In this document: in pieces, positions 10,660 through 21,473 of the stretch
Numbering within the stretch: the stretch's first letter is position 1
Layout of the letters: every line of letters begins with the position of its first letter
NCBI GenBank assembly: GCA_947044405.1
Contig: CAMRHE010000054.1
Span: forward strand, 4,355,501-4,419,500
DNA from: Leptodactylus fallax
Taxonomy: Eukaryota > Chordata > Amphibia > Anura > Leptodactylidae
Length of the DNA stretch: 64,000 nt
Direction: 5' to 3'
Program-made: the position numbers and the translations under genes
The notes under the pieces: model-generated
Database searches by the model: none
Told to the model about the DNA's origin: nothing
Seen by the model: only the letters and a program-made list of their open reading frames with translations

Positions 10660-12242
10660 CAGTGGGGAAAAAAAAGTATTTAGTCAGCCACCAATTGTGC
10701 AAGTTGTCCCACTTAAAAAGATGAGGCCGGCCTGTAATTGTCATCATAGGTAGACCTCAACTATGAGAGACAAAATGAGTAAACATATCCAGAAAATCAC
10801 ATTGTCTGAGTTTTTAAGAATTTATTTGCAAATTATGGTGGAAAATAAGTATTTGGTCAATAACAAAAGTTCATCTCAATACTTTGTTATATATCCTTTG
10901 TTGGCAATGACAGAGGTCAAACGTTTTCTGTAAGTCTTCACAAGGTTGGCACACACTGTTGCTGGTATGTTGGCCCATTCCTCCATGCAGATCTCCTCTA
11001 GAGCAGTGATGTTTTGGGGCTGTCGCTGGGCAACACGGACTTTCAACTCCCCTCCAAAGGTTTTCTATGGGGTTCAGATCTGGAGACTGGCTAGGCCACT
11101 CCAGGACCTTGAAATGCTTCTTACGAAGCCACTCCTTCGTTGCCCTGGTAGTGTGCTTGGGATCAATGTCATGCTGAAAGACCCAGCCACATTTCATCTT
11201 CAATGCCCTTGCTGATGGAAGGAGGTTTGCACTCAAAATCTCACGATACATGGCCCCATTCATTCTTTCATGCACATGGATCAGTCGTCCTGGTCCCTTT
11301 GCAGAGAAACAGCCCCAAAGCATGATGTTGCCACCCCATGCTTCACAGTAGGTATGGTGTTCTTTGGATGCAACTCAGCATTCACTCTCCTCCAAACACG
11401 ACGAATTGAGTTTCTACCAAACAGTTCTACTTTGGTTTCATCTGACCATATGACATTCTCCCAATACTCTTCTGGAACATCCAAATGCTCTCTAGCAAAC
11501 TTCAGACGGGTCCGGATATGTACTGGTTTAAGCAGGGGGACACGTCTGGCACTGCAGGATCTGAGTCCCTGGTGGCGTAGTGTGTTACTGACGGTAGCCT
11601 TTGTTATGTTAGTCCCAGCTTTCTGCAGGTCATTCACTAGGTCCCCCCGTGTGGTTCTGGTGATCATTTTGACCCCACGGGGTGAGATCTTGCGTGAAGC
11701 CCCTGATCGAGGGAGATTATCAGTGGTCTTGTATGTCTTCCATTTTCTAATTATTACTCCCACAGTTGATTTCTTCACACCAAGCTGCTTGCCTATTGCA
11801 GATTCAGTCTTCCCAGCCTGGTGCAGGTCTACAATTTTGTTTCTGGTGTCCTTCCACAGCTCTTTGGTCTTCACCATAGTGGAGTTTGGAGTGTGACTGT
11901 TTGAGGTTGTGGACAGGTGACTTTTATACTGATAACAATTTCAAACAGGTGCCATTACTACAGGTAATGAGTGGAGGACAGAGGAGCCTCTTAAAGAAGA
12001 AGTTACAGGTCTGTGAGAGCCAGAAATCTTGCTTGTTTGTAGGTGACCAAATACTTATTTTGCACAATAATTTGCAAATAAATTCTTTAAAAATCAGACA
12101 ATGTGATTTTCTGGATTTGTTTTCTCATTTTGTCTCTCATAGTTGAGGTCTACCTATGATGTCAATTACAGGCCTCTCTCATCTTTTTAAGTGGGAGAAC
12201 TTGCACAATTGGTGGCTGACTAAATACTTTTTTTCCCCACTG
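10660..12242 (-). mobile_element. Tc1-like element, full length, second subfamily
   Basis: Flanked by TA at 10658-10659 and 12243-12244. Ends are CAGTGGGGAAAAAAAAGTAT and its inverse; the terminal repeats, sharing GTCAGCCACCAATTGTGCAA, extend roughly 200 bp inward. Length 1.58 kb. It belongs to a different subfamily from the elements at 6.5-9.5 kb. Confidence 0.9.
10880..11877 (-). pseudogene. Tc1-like transposase, two or more frameshifts
   Basis: Starts with ATG at 11877 ([10 protein letters not shown]). The HTH region ([20 protein letters not shown]) and a basic linker come first, then [11 protein letters not shown] (first Asp). A shift near 11300 moves the frame to a second reading frame with [24 protein letters not shown] (second Asp) and [12 protein letters not shown] (Glu). 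A further shift just after NLWR scrambles the final 60 residues. The catalytic triad is still encoded. Close to common fish and frog Tc1 lineages; inactive as it stands. Confidence 0.88.
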
Positions 12243-12244
12243 TA

Positions 12245-13827
12245 TGAACACAGTATTTAAAGTGGTTATCCAGGCAAAAATGGACACACAATTTATTTTT
12301 TAAATCAGTTGGGAGCGGTGAAAAAAATCAAAAAAAATCATGTGCACCTTTCCCCAGTGCTCTGATTCCTCCCAGCAGGGTCTGTTGTTGTCTTCAGTTC
12401 CCTGCCACACGTGACCACTGAGGCCAATCAGTGGCTTTAGCGGAACGGATCCGGGACGTCACAGACGGCGAGCAGTTGACTTTGAGAAGATGCCGGAACA
12501 GGAGGACACTGGAACAGCGGGGACAGACGATTATGATATTTTTTTTGTTTTTTTCACCTCCCCCGGCCTATTTTAAAAATAAATGTTTTGCCCAGTCAAA
12601 CTCTTTAATTGTATGCAACTCTATCACTGTAGCTTATCTTATTATGTATAGTCTGGAACCTCCAGTACTCTGGAGTCCTAGTGCACCTCCACTACCTAAT
12701 TAAATCCAACTCATTCTTGACATCCCCAGCAGGAAAGCATGGACTTTAGAAAGTATTTTAAATATACTCCTCCTCCAGCAATATAAAGGTTTTAGGATAT
12801 GTGTAGATGGAGATATGCAGAATACATTTACTGTATCTTACTGGTTTATCTTCCAGATTGAGTAAGGCACATTGTTGTCATTATATAATGCTGCTACTAG
12901 GGAGAAACCACCACCAATGTTTATCCAGTCCTGATCTTATACCTTATGTTATACATCTTATTTCATACTTTTCTATTCAAGAGGCAAAATGAATCTGCGC
13001 ATCTTTCTGATTCCATTTCTTGTAATAAATAATTCTTTTTCTACTAAAAAATAATCTTCATTTCCTATATATGCCCCCTTCACTTCACTTTTGATATATT
13101 ATATTTCTATGACTCTGCACTGATAAAACATTATTAATATAAGTATGTGTATATACAGCATTTTATATGTGTATTTTCATGACAAATGTATATAACCCAT
13201 TAGTTACCTGAATCCTAATGTAATTTGCAACTTATATTTTATTGTGATTTGTATTCTTATGTTTTCTTTATGCCTTAGATAAAGATACTCTTAGTTATTG
13301 TTCAGGCAGTGTTTATGCTGCAAACATTTTATTTTGATATTAATTTTGTGATTTGTGTTGAGAAAATGTGTATTGATCATAAACACACAAACAGAAAAAC
13401 CTATTAACTAATGAGCAAAAACAGGAAAATCAAAGCTCAGTATTATGCTTCTGCCACAGAAGAGCTCTTCACAAAGGTCTAGTTAACATAATTGTGTTAT
13501 TTTAAGTAGGAAACTGACAGTAAATTAGAATGTAAAAAAAAAACCAGTATAATTGAAAACAAGTATTGATCCAAGTATGAACCAATAGCTGTTGATGAAA
13601 AGGTGATCAGCAGTTGGGGTACACATCATGAGAGCTTTCCAGTTATTAGATGATTTCATAGAAGCATTATAGATACAGGGTAAACTCTATGGCTGGGGCA
13701 CATGGTGCTTTTTTAGTTAAGTATGCATGTTATTTTAAATTGCAGCAATAAGTAGCACGTTACTATGTATTTTAGCTGTAATCTAGTGGGCATCAAATTG
13801 AAATTGAAATGTGAGCCCAGCCTCAGC
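12245..13827. other. Non-coding, with a probable frog interspersed repeat at about 12250-12560
   Basis: The first 300 bases hold a GC-rich stretch containing GAGGCCAATCAGTGGC and GGGACGTCACAGACGG, wording familiar from anuran SINE- or MITE-like repeats, followed by an AT-rich remainder. No protein family is seen. Confidence 0.35.
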
Positions 13828-14016
13828 CTAAGGCCCCACATTGAGGAAAAAGCTGCTTTTTTGTGCCCAAGCCAGGAGTTGATTGAACAGAAAGGAGAAG
13901 TATAGCTTCTTCCTTTATATTTCCCATTCATTTTGTAGCTACTTCTGGTTTTGGCTGAAAAAACGCAGCAAAATCTGCAACAGAAAATGCAGCTTTTCCG
14001 CAACGTGGGGCCTTAG
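13828..14016. mobile_element. Short MITE with inverted ends
   Basis: About 189 bp with near-perfect inverted ends: CTAAGGCCCCACATTGAGG at the left and the inverse CTAAGGCCCCACGTTGCGG at the right. No coding capacity. Its superfamily is not certain; the size and ends suggest a hAT- or piggyBac-derived MITE. Short tandem copies of AGTAGCCTTAA follow at about 14015-14070. Confidence 0.65.
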
Positions 14017-14340
14017 TAGCCTTAACACATAGTAACAGTAGCCTTAAAAACAGTAACAGTAGCCTTAAAAAAATACAAGAAAAGGCTAATAAATTTAACC
14101 ACAGTGGGATTTTATACAAATATCAAAATTCTTAGATTATAATGTTAATCTGTTTTCCCTTAGTCCTAACAGCAGCACAATATGGAGAATTTCTGCTCTT
14201 GTGTGCTGGCAGGGCAGACAGAACTTTTTAATTAGCATAATTAATGCGTGACTATACTGCCCTATAAGAGGGCGAGAGAGACCTCCACCCCCTGTGCAAT
14301 TATAAAGAAAAACAATGCTATATTAGGGGGGGAAGCTTGT

Positions 14341-15003
14341 TGTAAGGGAATCACTAGAGGAGCGATTCCCCAGAAGCTGCTGGAGAACTAGGGGGGAGGG
14401 GCACAACGAGACAGTGGACCCTAAGCTGAATCCCCCCACTGTCCCTGGCTAACTTGCCCGATCTGTCCTAGGTGACAGCCAGCAACCACGTCGACAGTCC
14501 CTCCTTATAATAAGTGATCACATAGAACGCAGACAAGACGCACAACAACAAAGGGAGGTCAGCTAGCCAAGGGGTCAGAAACAATCGAGCAATTGCAGCA
14601 CAGAATCGATATCCAAGAGAATAGTCAAAGTCAAAGCCAGTGGTCAGAAAATCAGGTAACAAGGTAGCAAGGGAAATAATGAAGAGAGCAGACAAAACAC
14701 AAGTGTAATAACCGGCAGCTATGTGAGGGCTGACAACCTGTTTATAGAAAGTCTGGGACCAGCCCCAGAGCTGATAGGTACACAGGCTGTCAATCACTTA
14801 GGCCAGGAAGAGATTAACTCTATGCAGTCCAGAGAGAAATGTTCCTAATTACAAGGGTGTGGCTTTACACAGCAAGAGAACTAGGACCATGTTTAGACTG
14901 AGCATCAAGAAGCTTACACAAAGAACAAAATTGAAGACACCTCCTTCGCCACAGCGTGCGAGCGTTGGGCGGCGCCGAGACCCGAAACGGCAGAGACGTT
15001 ACA
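14341..15003 (-). repeat. Gypsy 3' LTR
   Basis: 663 bp, TG...CA ends, adjacent to the purine tract; partner at 16564-17225. Confidence 0.92.
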
Positions 15004-15806
15004 GTACCCCCCCCCTTTATGAGGGGCCACTGGACCCTCACCAGATAAACCAGTTTTAGTAGGACCCAGTATTTTCTCTGCCTTCAATTCAGGGTCTTTG
15101 TGCACAACCACAGACACTGGTGGGCCAGGCAAACATTTTTTATTCACCTGGCATTTCCCACCTTTTGCAGCCGAGACAGTCTCCTCAGTAACACAATTTA
15201 AGGTGTGCAAAACAATACAGTGGGATGAGCACTGATCTCTCCATTTTACCAACTCCCTTTTACCCCAATCAAAAATAGGGTTATGGAGGTTCAACCAGGG
15301 GAGCCCCAAAATAATATCGGAAGACAGATGCTCCATAACAAAAAGCTCATGAGCTCTGAATGAGCAGAACCAACTTGCAACGTTATTAAGGGGGTCTTGA
15401 ATCGGACCTTACCCCTGGCCAGTGGGGCAAAATCCGCTCCAGTAACCGCCAGAGGAGTGTCAAGTGGCAAAAGCTCAATGCCTAAAGCTGAGACCAACGA
15501 GAATGTGACAAAGTTTGCCGCAGACCCAGAGTCAACTATGGCCTGGCCAGAAACAGATCTGTCCCCAGAGGACAGAGACACAGATAACAACATCTTATTG
15601 TTACTACTGGCAAATACCTGGTTGCCTGAGTGGTTCTTCCGACTACCACTCAGGCACTGAATTTTTTTCCCCTGGTGTGCGGTGTCTGATGGAGCAGTCA
15701 CGGATGAAATGACCGGAAGTACCACAGTATAGGCAGAGGTTGTTCCTGAGACGATGCTCTCGTCGCATCTTGGCGTCCATAACTCCCAGTTGCATAGGTT
15801 CCTCAC
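14914..15806 (-). pseudogene. Gypsy aspartic protease region
   Basis: The protease frame enters from about 15806, overlapping the end of gag in another frame. It shows IVDSGSAANFV with the catalytic Asp, followed by GADFAPLARGKVRF, and then in a shifted frame SSDIILGLPWLNLHNP, the conserved end of Ty3-type proteases. After it come a short Lys-rich stretch and the LTR, with no RT. A frameshift near 15310 splits the domain. It would process Gag in virus-like particles. Confidence 0.8.
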
Positions 15807-16518
15807 CAGGAGTCATGGGAGAAATAACAGGGTTTTCAGGAGAGAGTGAGGGAGAGACAGAAAACTTGGAAGAAGCAGACCCTATTCTCTCTTTAACATT
15901 TTCCCGGATCCTACGGTCAATACGGACAGCCAAAGTCATGGCCTGCTCAAGAGTGGGAGGATCTGGGTGACCAACCCAGAGCTCCTTAATACGGTCACAC
16001 AGGCCTTGTTTGAAGTGGGCCTTTAGAGCTGACTCACACCAACCTGCAGTCACACTGCACTTGCGGAATTCTGCGCAATATTCCTCAGCAGAGCGTTTGC
16101 CCTGCCGCATGGTGAGGAGTTGCGATTCCGCAAGACCAATGTGGTCTGGCTCAGCGTATATAGACCCCAAGGACAAAAAAAACTTTTCAAAGTCAGTCCA
16201 CTCCTCAGCCCCTGGAGGGAGTCTAAGGGCCCAAGCCTGTGGATCCCCCTGTAGGAGGGATATAACTATTCCTACCATTTGGGCCTGGGATGCATGTGGA
16301 TTAATCCGAAAATACAGGCGACAGGACTCCCGGAAAGTCTCAAATTTTTCACGATCCCCTGAAAAACGATCTGGGAGTAACATCTTCACCTTAAAAGGGG
16401 AAGAAACAGGCGGGGATGCTGCAGCAGCCTCAGTAAGGGTCTGAACCTGGTTAGCAAGCTCATTTACCAGGACTGCCAAACCTTCCAACTTGGCTGCAAG
16501 GCCCTGAATAGGATCCAT
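15643..16518 (-). CDS. Gypsy Gag protein, intact
   Basis: 291 residues from ATG at 16518. The N-terminal 40 residues form a short helix; the central retrotransposon-gag domain (about residues 45-190) has PDRFSGDREKFETFRESC and the ISLLQGDPQAWA helix; the C-terminus has a CCHC zinc knuckle, CLYCGTSGHFIRDC. This layout is that of sushi/Mart-type Ty3 Gag. It assembles particles and packages RNA. The frame has no stop, which is notable as the pol gene is missing. Confidence 0.88.
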   Translation of the reverse strand: MDPIQGLAAKLEGLAVLVNELANQVQTLTEAAAASPPVSSPFKVKMLLPDRFSGDREKFETFRESCRLYFRINPHASQAQMVGIVISLLQGDPQAWALRLPPGAEEWTDFEKFFLSLGSIYAEPDHIGLAESQLLTMRQGKRSAEEYCAEFRKCSVTAGWCESALKAHFKQGLCDRIKELWVGHPDPPTLEQAMTLAVRIDRRIRENVKERIGSASSKFSVSPSLSPENPVISPMTPGEEPMQLGVMDAKMRREHRLRNNLCLYCGTSGHFIRDCSIRHRTPGEKNSVPEW

Positions 16519-16563
16519 GCTGACCTTATGGGAAGCAATGGCAGAATGTATGGCCGGTTATTC

Positions 16564-17225
16564 TGTAAGGGAATCACTAGAGGAGCGATTCCCCAGAAGC
16601 TGCTGGAGAACTAGGGGGAGGGGCACAACGAGACAGTGGACCCTAAGCTGAATCCCCCCACTGTCCCTGGCTAATTTGCCCGATCTGTCCTAGGTGACAG
16701 CCAGCAACCACGTCGACAGTCCCTCCTTATAATAAGTGATCACATAGAACGCAGACAAGACGCACAACAACAAAGGGAGGTCAGCTAGCCAAGGGGTCAG
16801 AAACAATCGAGCAATTGCAGCACAGAATCGATATCCAAGAGAATAGTCAAAGTCAAAGCCAGTGTTCAGAAAATCAGGCAACAAGGTAGCAAGGGAAATA
16901 ATGAAGAGAGCAGGCAAAACACAAGTGTAATAACCGGCAGCCATGTGAGGGCTGACAACCTGTTTATAGAAAGTTTGGGACCAGCCCCAGAACTGATAGG
17001 TACACAGGCTGTCAATCACTTAGGCCAGGAAGAGATTAACTCTATGCAGTCCAGAGAGAAATGTTCCTAATTACAAGGGTGTGGCTTTACACAGCAAGAG
17101 AACTAGGACCATGTTCAGACTGAGCATCAAGAAGCTTACACAAAGAACAAAATTGAAGACGCCTCTTTCAGCACAGCGTGCGAGCGGAGGGCAGCGCCGA
17201 GACCCGAAACGGCAGAGACGTTACA
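16564..17225 (-). repeat. Gypsy 5' LTR
   Basis: 662 bp, starts TGTAAGG and ends GTTACA on the plus strand; nearly identical to 14341-15003. It lies upstream of gag for the minus-strand element. Confidence 0.92.
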
Positions 17226-17277
17226 CTTGTGCTGCTGTTAGGACTAAGGGAAAACAGGTTAACATTATAATCAACGA

Positions 17278-17313
17278 TTTCCTTACGTCCTACAACAGCA
17301 CAATACGGGGATG
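17278..17313 (-). repeat. DIRS inverted terminal repeat, 3' end of element
   Basis: Inverse of the terminus at 27813-27849 with few mismatches, sharing CGTCCTAC and the poly-CAG-like start. Typical of DIRS1-type elements. Confidence 0.7.
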
Positions 17314-17329
17314 TAGCAAGTAGATCCCC

Positions 17330-17539
17330 TAAGGAGTTTTTCCTTGCTCTACAATGCTTAGGACTGAATGTCCAAAGGCAGCAGCCTCTGAACTCCGGAC
17401 ATCTAGCTGGTAGTGTTTGACAGAAGTCAGCTGGGAGGACCAAGCAGCATCTGCACAAATCTGATCCAGAGGCAATCAACAACTCTCAGCCCAGGAGGTC
17501 GATACAGCTCTAGTTGAAAGAGCTGTGATGAATTCGGGG
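17330..17539 (-). pseudogene. DIRS tyrosine recombinase, C-terminal segment
   Basis: Minus-strand reading from 17539: ITALSTRAVSTSWAE, then DQICADAAWSS and VKHYQLDVRS. This is the HxxR box region and the nucleophile Tyr of DIRS recombinases. The box reads LSTR where HSTR is expected, so the catalytic His is lost. It continues the segment at 21907-22175 across the LTR insertion. Confidence 0.75.
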
Positions 17540-17968
17540 TGTGACAGCTTGGGGGAATTAAACTCAAAATGGCGGTTGACTCCTGGTCCGGACAGCGGTG
17601 GTTCATGGTACTGGGCGCCGGAAAGATAGCTTTCAGACGGTCCAAGCGTAAAATAAAAGTGGCTTTATTCAGCTTAACTGCAACATAGCAAAACAACAAA
17701 AAACCTAGGCCACAATTAGGGTCCTAACTCACTCTTTGAGCCCCTAACTGTCCTGACTGTTGCTCAGCTCCAGCAACAGTCCCCTGTGGACGCCAGCCCT
17801 TCTGGGACAGAGCCTCTCTCTCTGTCCTAGCTGGTCCACCACTTCCTGCTTCCTGCAGGACACTCCAGCCCTCCTGGAGTTACGCGCCACCACCCAAAGG
17901 CGTGGCTGAGGGCCTTTTCTGGCCTGGCCTGGCTCGCTCAACAGCGCCCTCTGGCTCACATACTTACA
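17540..17968 (-). repeat. 3' LTR of captured-gene element copy 1
   Basis: 429 bp; reads TGTAAGTATGTGAGCC to AGCTGTCACA on the minus strand, with an AATAAA-type signal (GCTGAATAAAGCC) in its second half. Confidence 0.9.
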
Positions 17969-18099
17969 TACCCTCCCCCTCAGCTCACTACCCATGGAGT
18001 GAGCTACAATGGGATGAGACATCCTATGACGAAGTCCCTCTTCAACCAAGTAGGCCTGTCCAGTGTCTCTCCAGAATTCCCAATCTGGGGGTCTCTTCT

Positions 18100-18445
18100 T
18101 CCAAATTCCGCTTGCTCGACATTTCTGGTTTCTCCGCCCTTCAAACACTACGCGAAGATCCTGGCCATTATGTGCAAAGGCAAGTTTTACTTCATCACCT
18201 TCGCCATACAGAGGATCACATCATTTTCATCACATTTCTCGCCATAGTCTTCAGCCATCCCATTGCATGACTTTGATCCCTTTAGTGAATAGCCGTAAAA
18301 ATCTTCATCTTCACCTATCATGAATTCACAGGAGCTCAGAGACCAACTAACATGTACTTCATGCACATCAATGTCTTTAGAGTATAACTGTATCACGGGA
18401 ACTTTTTCCGTAACCTTCATCTCAAAGCAAACTTTGCCATCACCA
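18100..18445 (-). pseudogene. HNRNPU: hnRNP U SPRY domain fragment (captured), copy 1
   Basis: Continues the long frame 19728-18187. Visible: [43 protein letters not shown] and [16 protein letters not shown], each nearly identical in wording to vertebrate hnRNP U (SAF-A), a nuclear RNA- and chromatin-binding protein. A seven-base deletion near 18190, compared with copy 2, shifts the frame; the domain then continues as [15 protein letters not shown] and stops being hnRNP U soon after, at the same boundary as copy 2. No intron is seen. The stretch just upstream differs from copy 2, so the link to the coiled coil was altered. Confidence 0.85.
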
Positions 18446-20807
18446 TCAAGGCTTAGAAGTTTAGGAGACATAGGCTGCTTACTCTCCTCTTTGTTTGAGA
18501 AACACAAGCTCTGTACTGCAATATCTTCTCCTTTTGCACAAGGGCCATACCGTACACCCTCACATAATAGATCACGCTGAACTACATTTTCTGGCATGTC
18601 TTTAACAACTGTCACATCATTGGTGACATGTAACCATCTCTTACTTCCTGACTCCCCCTTCACAGACAACATGGAGTCATTATTCTCCGTTTGTCCACCA
18701 GACATTTGGCTAGAGACAGGTACAGCAACACCGTTATCCACAATGGCTTCAGACACTTTAGCTGTTGGGACAACATATGCGTGGTCAGTCTTCTTACGGA
18801 CTCTTGTTCCACACTTTTGGTGACCCTTCACCTTATTTACCATCTCACATGGTTTCATCATAATCTGATCATTGGTATCAACATCAGTGGACAGGTCACT
18901 CATGTCTGTCTGACTCAATGATTCTCCTTTCTCTGCCTCTATGCTGGCAGCTTTTTCCAATTCTAACGCCTTCTGTAGCGCACAAATCTCTGATTCCAGC
19001 TCCAGAACTTTCTTCACTGCAACATTTTTCTGTGCCGCTTCCATCTCAGTCTTTACTAGTGCACCTTGCAGCTTTGATTCTTTAGAGGTTAACAGGCTCT
19101 GCAGCGAATCCTTCTCAGCTTCTAGTGCTGACAGCTTTGAAGATAGGGCAGATGCCAACTGTTCAGTATTGGATAGAGACTGCTGCAATCGATCCAATTC
19201 TTCTTTTTTAGATTCCACTTCGGTTTTTAACTGTGCTATCTGAACAGTGCGCTCTTCCAACTTTATTTCTGACTCGCGCTTCACGTGATCCATCTGAAAC
19301 TCCAGCTGTTTCTTGATGCGTGCAATTTCCTCCTTCAGGTTCACTTGCACCTTTAGTTTAGCAACAAGCATTTTTAGATCTACAATCTCAGCAGACAAAT
19401 TAGACAGGTTTCCCTCAAACTGAATCTTCATGTCTTCTATCTGGAGGTCCAATTCTCTCTTGGCCTTTTCCAGCTTGTCATAAGCATTAGCTTTGTTCTC
19501 ATACAATATTTGCACAGATTCCAGGTTTTTCTCAACTTCATCCTTGGAGCTAACCAAATTCTCCATTTCAGTGCACAGTTGCTTGTTGAGCCTCTCTATC
19601 TCGGCCTTCAATTCAAGGGCCTCTGCTTCAGCACGGTCACGTTCTTCTGCATATCTAGCAGAAAGAGTCTTCTCTTCACCAAGCAGCTGATCAAACTTTT
19701 TCTGCTTCCTTTCCAAATTTGACACCATCCGACGTTGATGATCAAGGTCTACACCTACATCTTCTAGTTCCTGCTGCAGTCAAATTTTCGTCTTCTCAAG
19801 TTTGTCATAAGCAGCAACCTTCTCCTCAAACCGTTGATTTGTAGCTTCTAGCTCCTTTTGCAACCTTTCGTTTAGTTCTTCAACAGAGTCCAAGGACCCA
19901 ATACAATACAATATCTGCACAGATTCCAGTTCAGTTCTCTTTGTTACAGAACTCCTGCTTTACTTCGCCATTCGTGGATTTCACCATTTAGGCGAACCTG
20001 ATGCAAGTTTTGCTCTGACTGCAATGTCTGCACTACAGATTCTAAATCACTCTCTCGGTCAGACACATACTTCCTCAGCTATGCAATTTCATTTTCTTTG
20101 TCAGTTAAGGCAGCCAAAAGGTTTACACACATCCTAACTTGGTCATCCAGACATTCTGACTGACTCTGCAAAAATTCACTTCTCTCATGTTTAGCAGTTT
20201 CAAGGTCATCTCTTAATTTTTCAATGACACTCTCTTTGGCAATGGAGTTTTGAACATGCTGCTCCTTTAAATCCTGCAATTGCTTCTCAAGCACTTGCTT
20301 TTGCTCTACACTCTGTATAACGTCATTAGACAGAGCACATTTCATTTCAGCAAACTCCTTCTTAGTGACACAGTCCATTCCAGGCAAACCCAGTACCACA
20401 TTTTCACAATGACTAGGATATAACCTCTTCATAGAGTTAAGCTCTGCCTTCAACTTAAGGTTCTCTCTTTCTGATACCAAAAGTTGCCATTTCCAATCAG
20501 ATATTTCATTCTCATACATGAACCTGATGGTTTTATTCTCATCTTGAAGCTGCGGCACCATAACATTTTCATCTTTGGCACTTTGCACTCCATTATGAGA
20601 TACACACACAGCATGGACATATTCCATCATAGAACAGAGGTGCTTTAGAAAAATTGAGTCACCATCATGCAACCCTTTATCTTTACTTGCACTCCACCTG
20701 ATCTGCTCCGGGTTTTGTGTCTCTCTGCATTCAGACTGCTGCACTAATAAACCTGTGCATAACTTCTCTGCTTTTTTACAAGCTGAAATTCTCTTTTTCT
20801 TGCCCAT
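18446..20807 (-). pseudogene. Captured coiled-coil protein with class II myosin rod sequence, copy 1
   Basis: Starts at ATG 20807 (MGKKKRISACKK). The first 240 residues are a coiled coil of unknown origin; an in-frame TAG near 20079 and a shift near 19985 interrupt it. From about 19870 the sequence reads [45 protein letters not shown] and [19 protein letters not shown], which is the rod of a non-muscle/smooth-muscle myosin II heavy chain. Further on, [17 protein letters not shown] resembles an earlier part of the same rod, so the order is changed compared with myosin. About 240 residues of Ser/Val-rich linker lead to the SPRY domain. Confidence 0.82.
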
Positions 20808-20908
20808 GGTTTACTAACAAAATGACACAATATTCCACAGCAACCTTGGGTTCAACCGACAGCAACTTCTTGCTATCTTCTGCAGTCACCTGTATTCACA
20901 CAGTTAAC

Positions 20909-21166
20909 TTATGTGGCACTACAACAACCAGCATTTTCTTCTTTCTTCCACAGAAAACACCAACATGGCACCATAGCCTTTCACATAGACTTGTTTATGT
21001 GGCACTACAACAACCAGCATTTTCTTCTGTCTTCCACAGAAAACACCAACATGGCACCATAGCCTTTCACATAGACTTGTTTATGTGGCACTACAACAAC
21101 CAGCATTTTCTTCTGTCTTCCACAGAAAACATCAACATGGCACCATAGCCTTTCACATAGACTGTT
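20909..21166 (-). repeat. 86-bp tandem triplication in leader of copy 1
   Basis: Three head-to-tail copies starting TTATGTGGCACTACAACA at 20909, 20995 and 21081. Copy 2 has only one unit (about 28960-29045). Confidence 0.92.
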
Positions 21167-21333
21167 TGCAATATCCAGCTTCTATACACATTGCTTACTT
21201 TCTTGCCATCAGCAAACACTTCACAGACTTCTGTGCCACAGTATACACAAAGTCCATTCTCTGGATTTCTCTTCCAGAGTTTTACTTTCACCAGGTTTTT
21301 TTCACACACTTTGCTATGTTGCAATTCACTCAC
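21091..21333 (-). CDS. Short leader ORF of captured-gene element, copy 1
   Basis: 80 residues, not recognised. Basic start, a CVYCGTEVC pair of Cys-x2-Cys/Cys knots (residues about 31-39), then KVSNVYRSW and a C-terminal KGYGAMLMFSVEDRRKCWLL. A 78-residue version at 28794-29030 in copy 2 keeps nearly the same sequence, so it may be translated or may be part of captured mRNA. The last codons fall in the tandem 86-bp unit. Confidence 0.5.
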   Translation of the reverse strand: MSELQHSKVCEKNLVKVKLWKRNPENGLCVYCGTEVCEVFADGKKVSNVYRSWILQTVYVKGYGAMLMFSVEDRRKCWLL

Positions 21334-21473
21334 CCCATTCTGGGCTTCTCAGTTGAAATCACAGATTTCTTCCAGCTGTAGGCCACAATGCACACTTAGC
21401 AGTACTGCAGTCACCAATCACTTGCCTTCCAGGACTTGCGTGGATCTCTTTATGTGCGCGTTTCTCCACCATA

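Larger units (their letters stand above)
14341..17225 (-). mobile_element. Gypsy (Ty3) LTR retrotransposon lacking RT, RNase H and integrase
   Basis: Two LTRs of about 663 bp (14341-15003 and 16564-17225) starting TGTAAGGG and ending GTTACA, with a 5-bp target duplication CTTGT at 14336-14340 and 17226-17230. The internal 1.56 kb, read on the minus strand, encodes gag and protease only; after the protease the sequence runs straight to a purine tract (complement of GTACCCCCCCCCCTTTATGA at 15004). LTRs differ at roughly 15-20 positions by eye, so the insertion is moderately young. It would need RT and integrase from another element. Confidence 0.92.
14135..17272 (+). mobile_element. DIRS1-like remnant with inverted ends, interrupted by Gypsy element
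   Basis: Left part 14135-14340 and right part 17231-17272 are inverted relative to each other over about 40 bp (GATTATAATGTTAA, then CTTAGTCCTAACAGCAGCAC). The left part closely matches the end of the DIRS element at 27849 read in reverse, so both belong to one DIRS1-like family with inverted terminal repeats. Between them only the Gypsy insertion is present: internal DIRS genes are deleted, leaving about 250 bp. Confidence 0.65.

Noticed and set aside
11270..11896. 208-codon plus-strand frame
   Set aside because: It is antisense to the Tc1 transposase on the minus strand, which has clear catalytic motifs.
12431..12703. 90-codon frame starting MALAERIRDVTDGEQ
   Set aside because: Lies in GC-rich repeat-like DNA, no domain, low complexity at the end; not convincing as a gene.
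14859..15059. Basic small frame in the Gypsy LTR
   Set aside because: It is within an LTR and recurs only because the LTR is duplicated (17081-17323).
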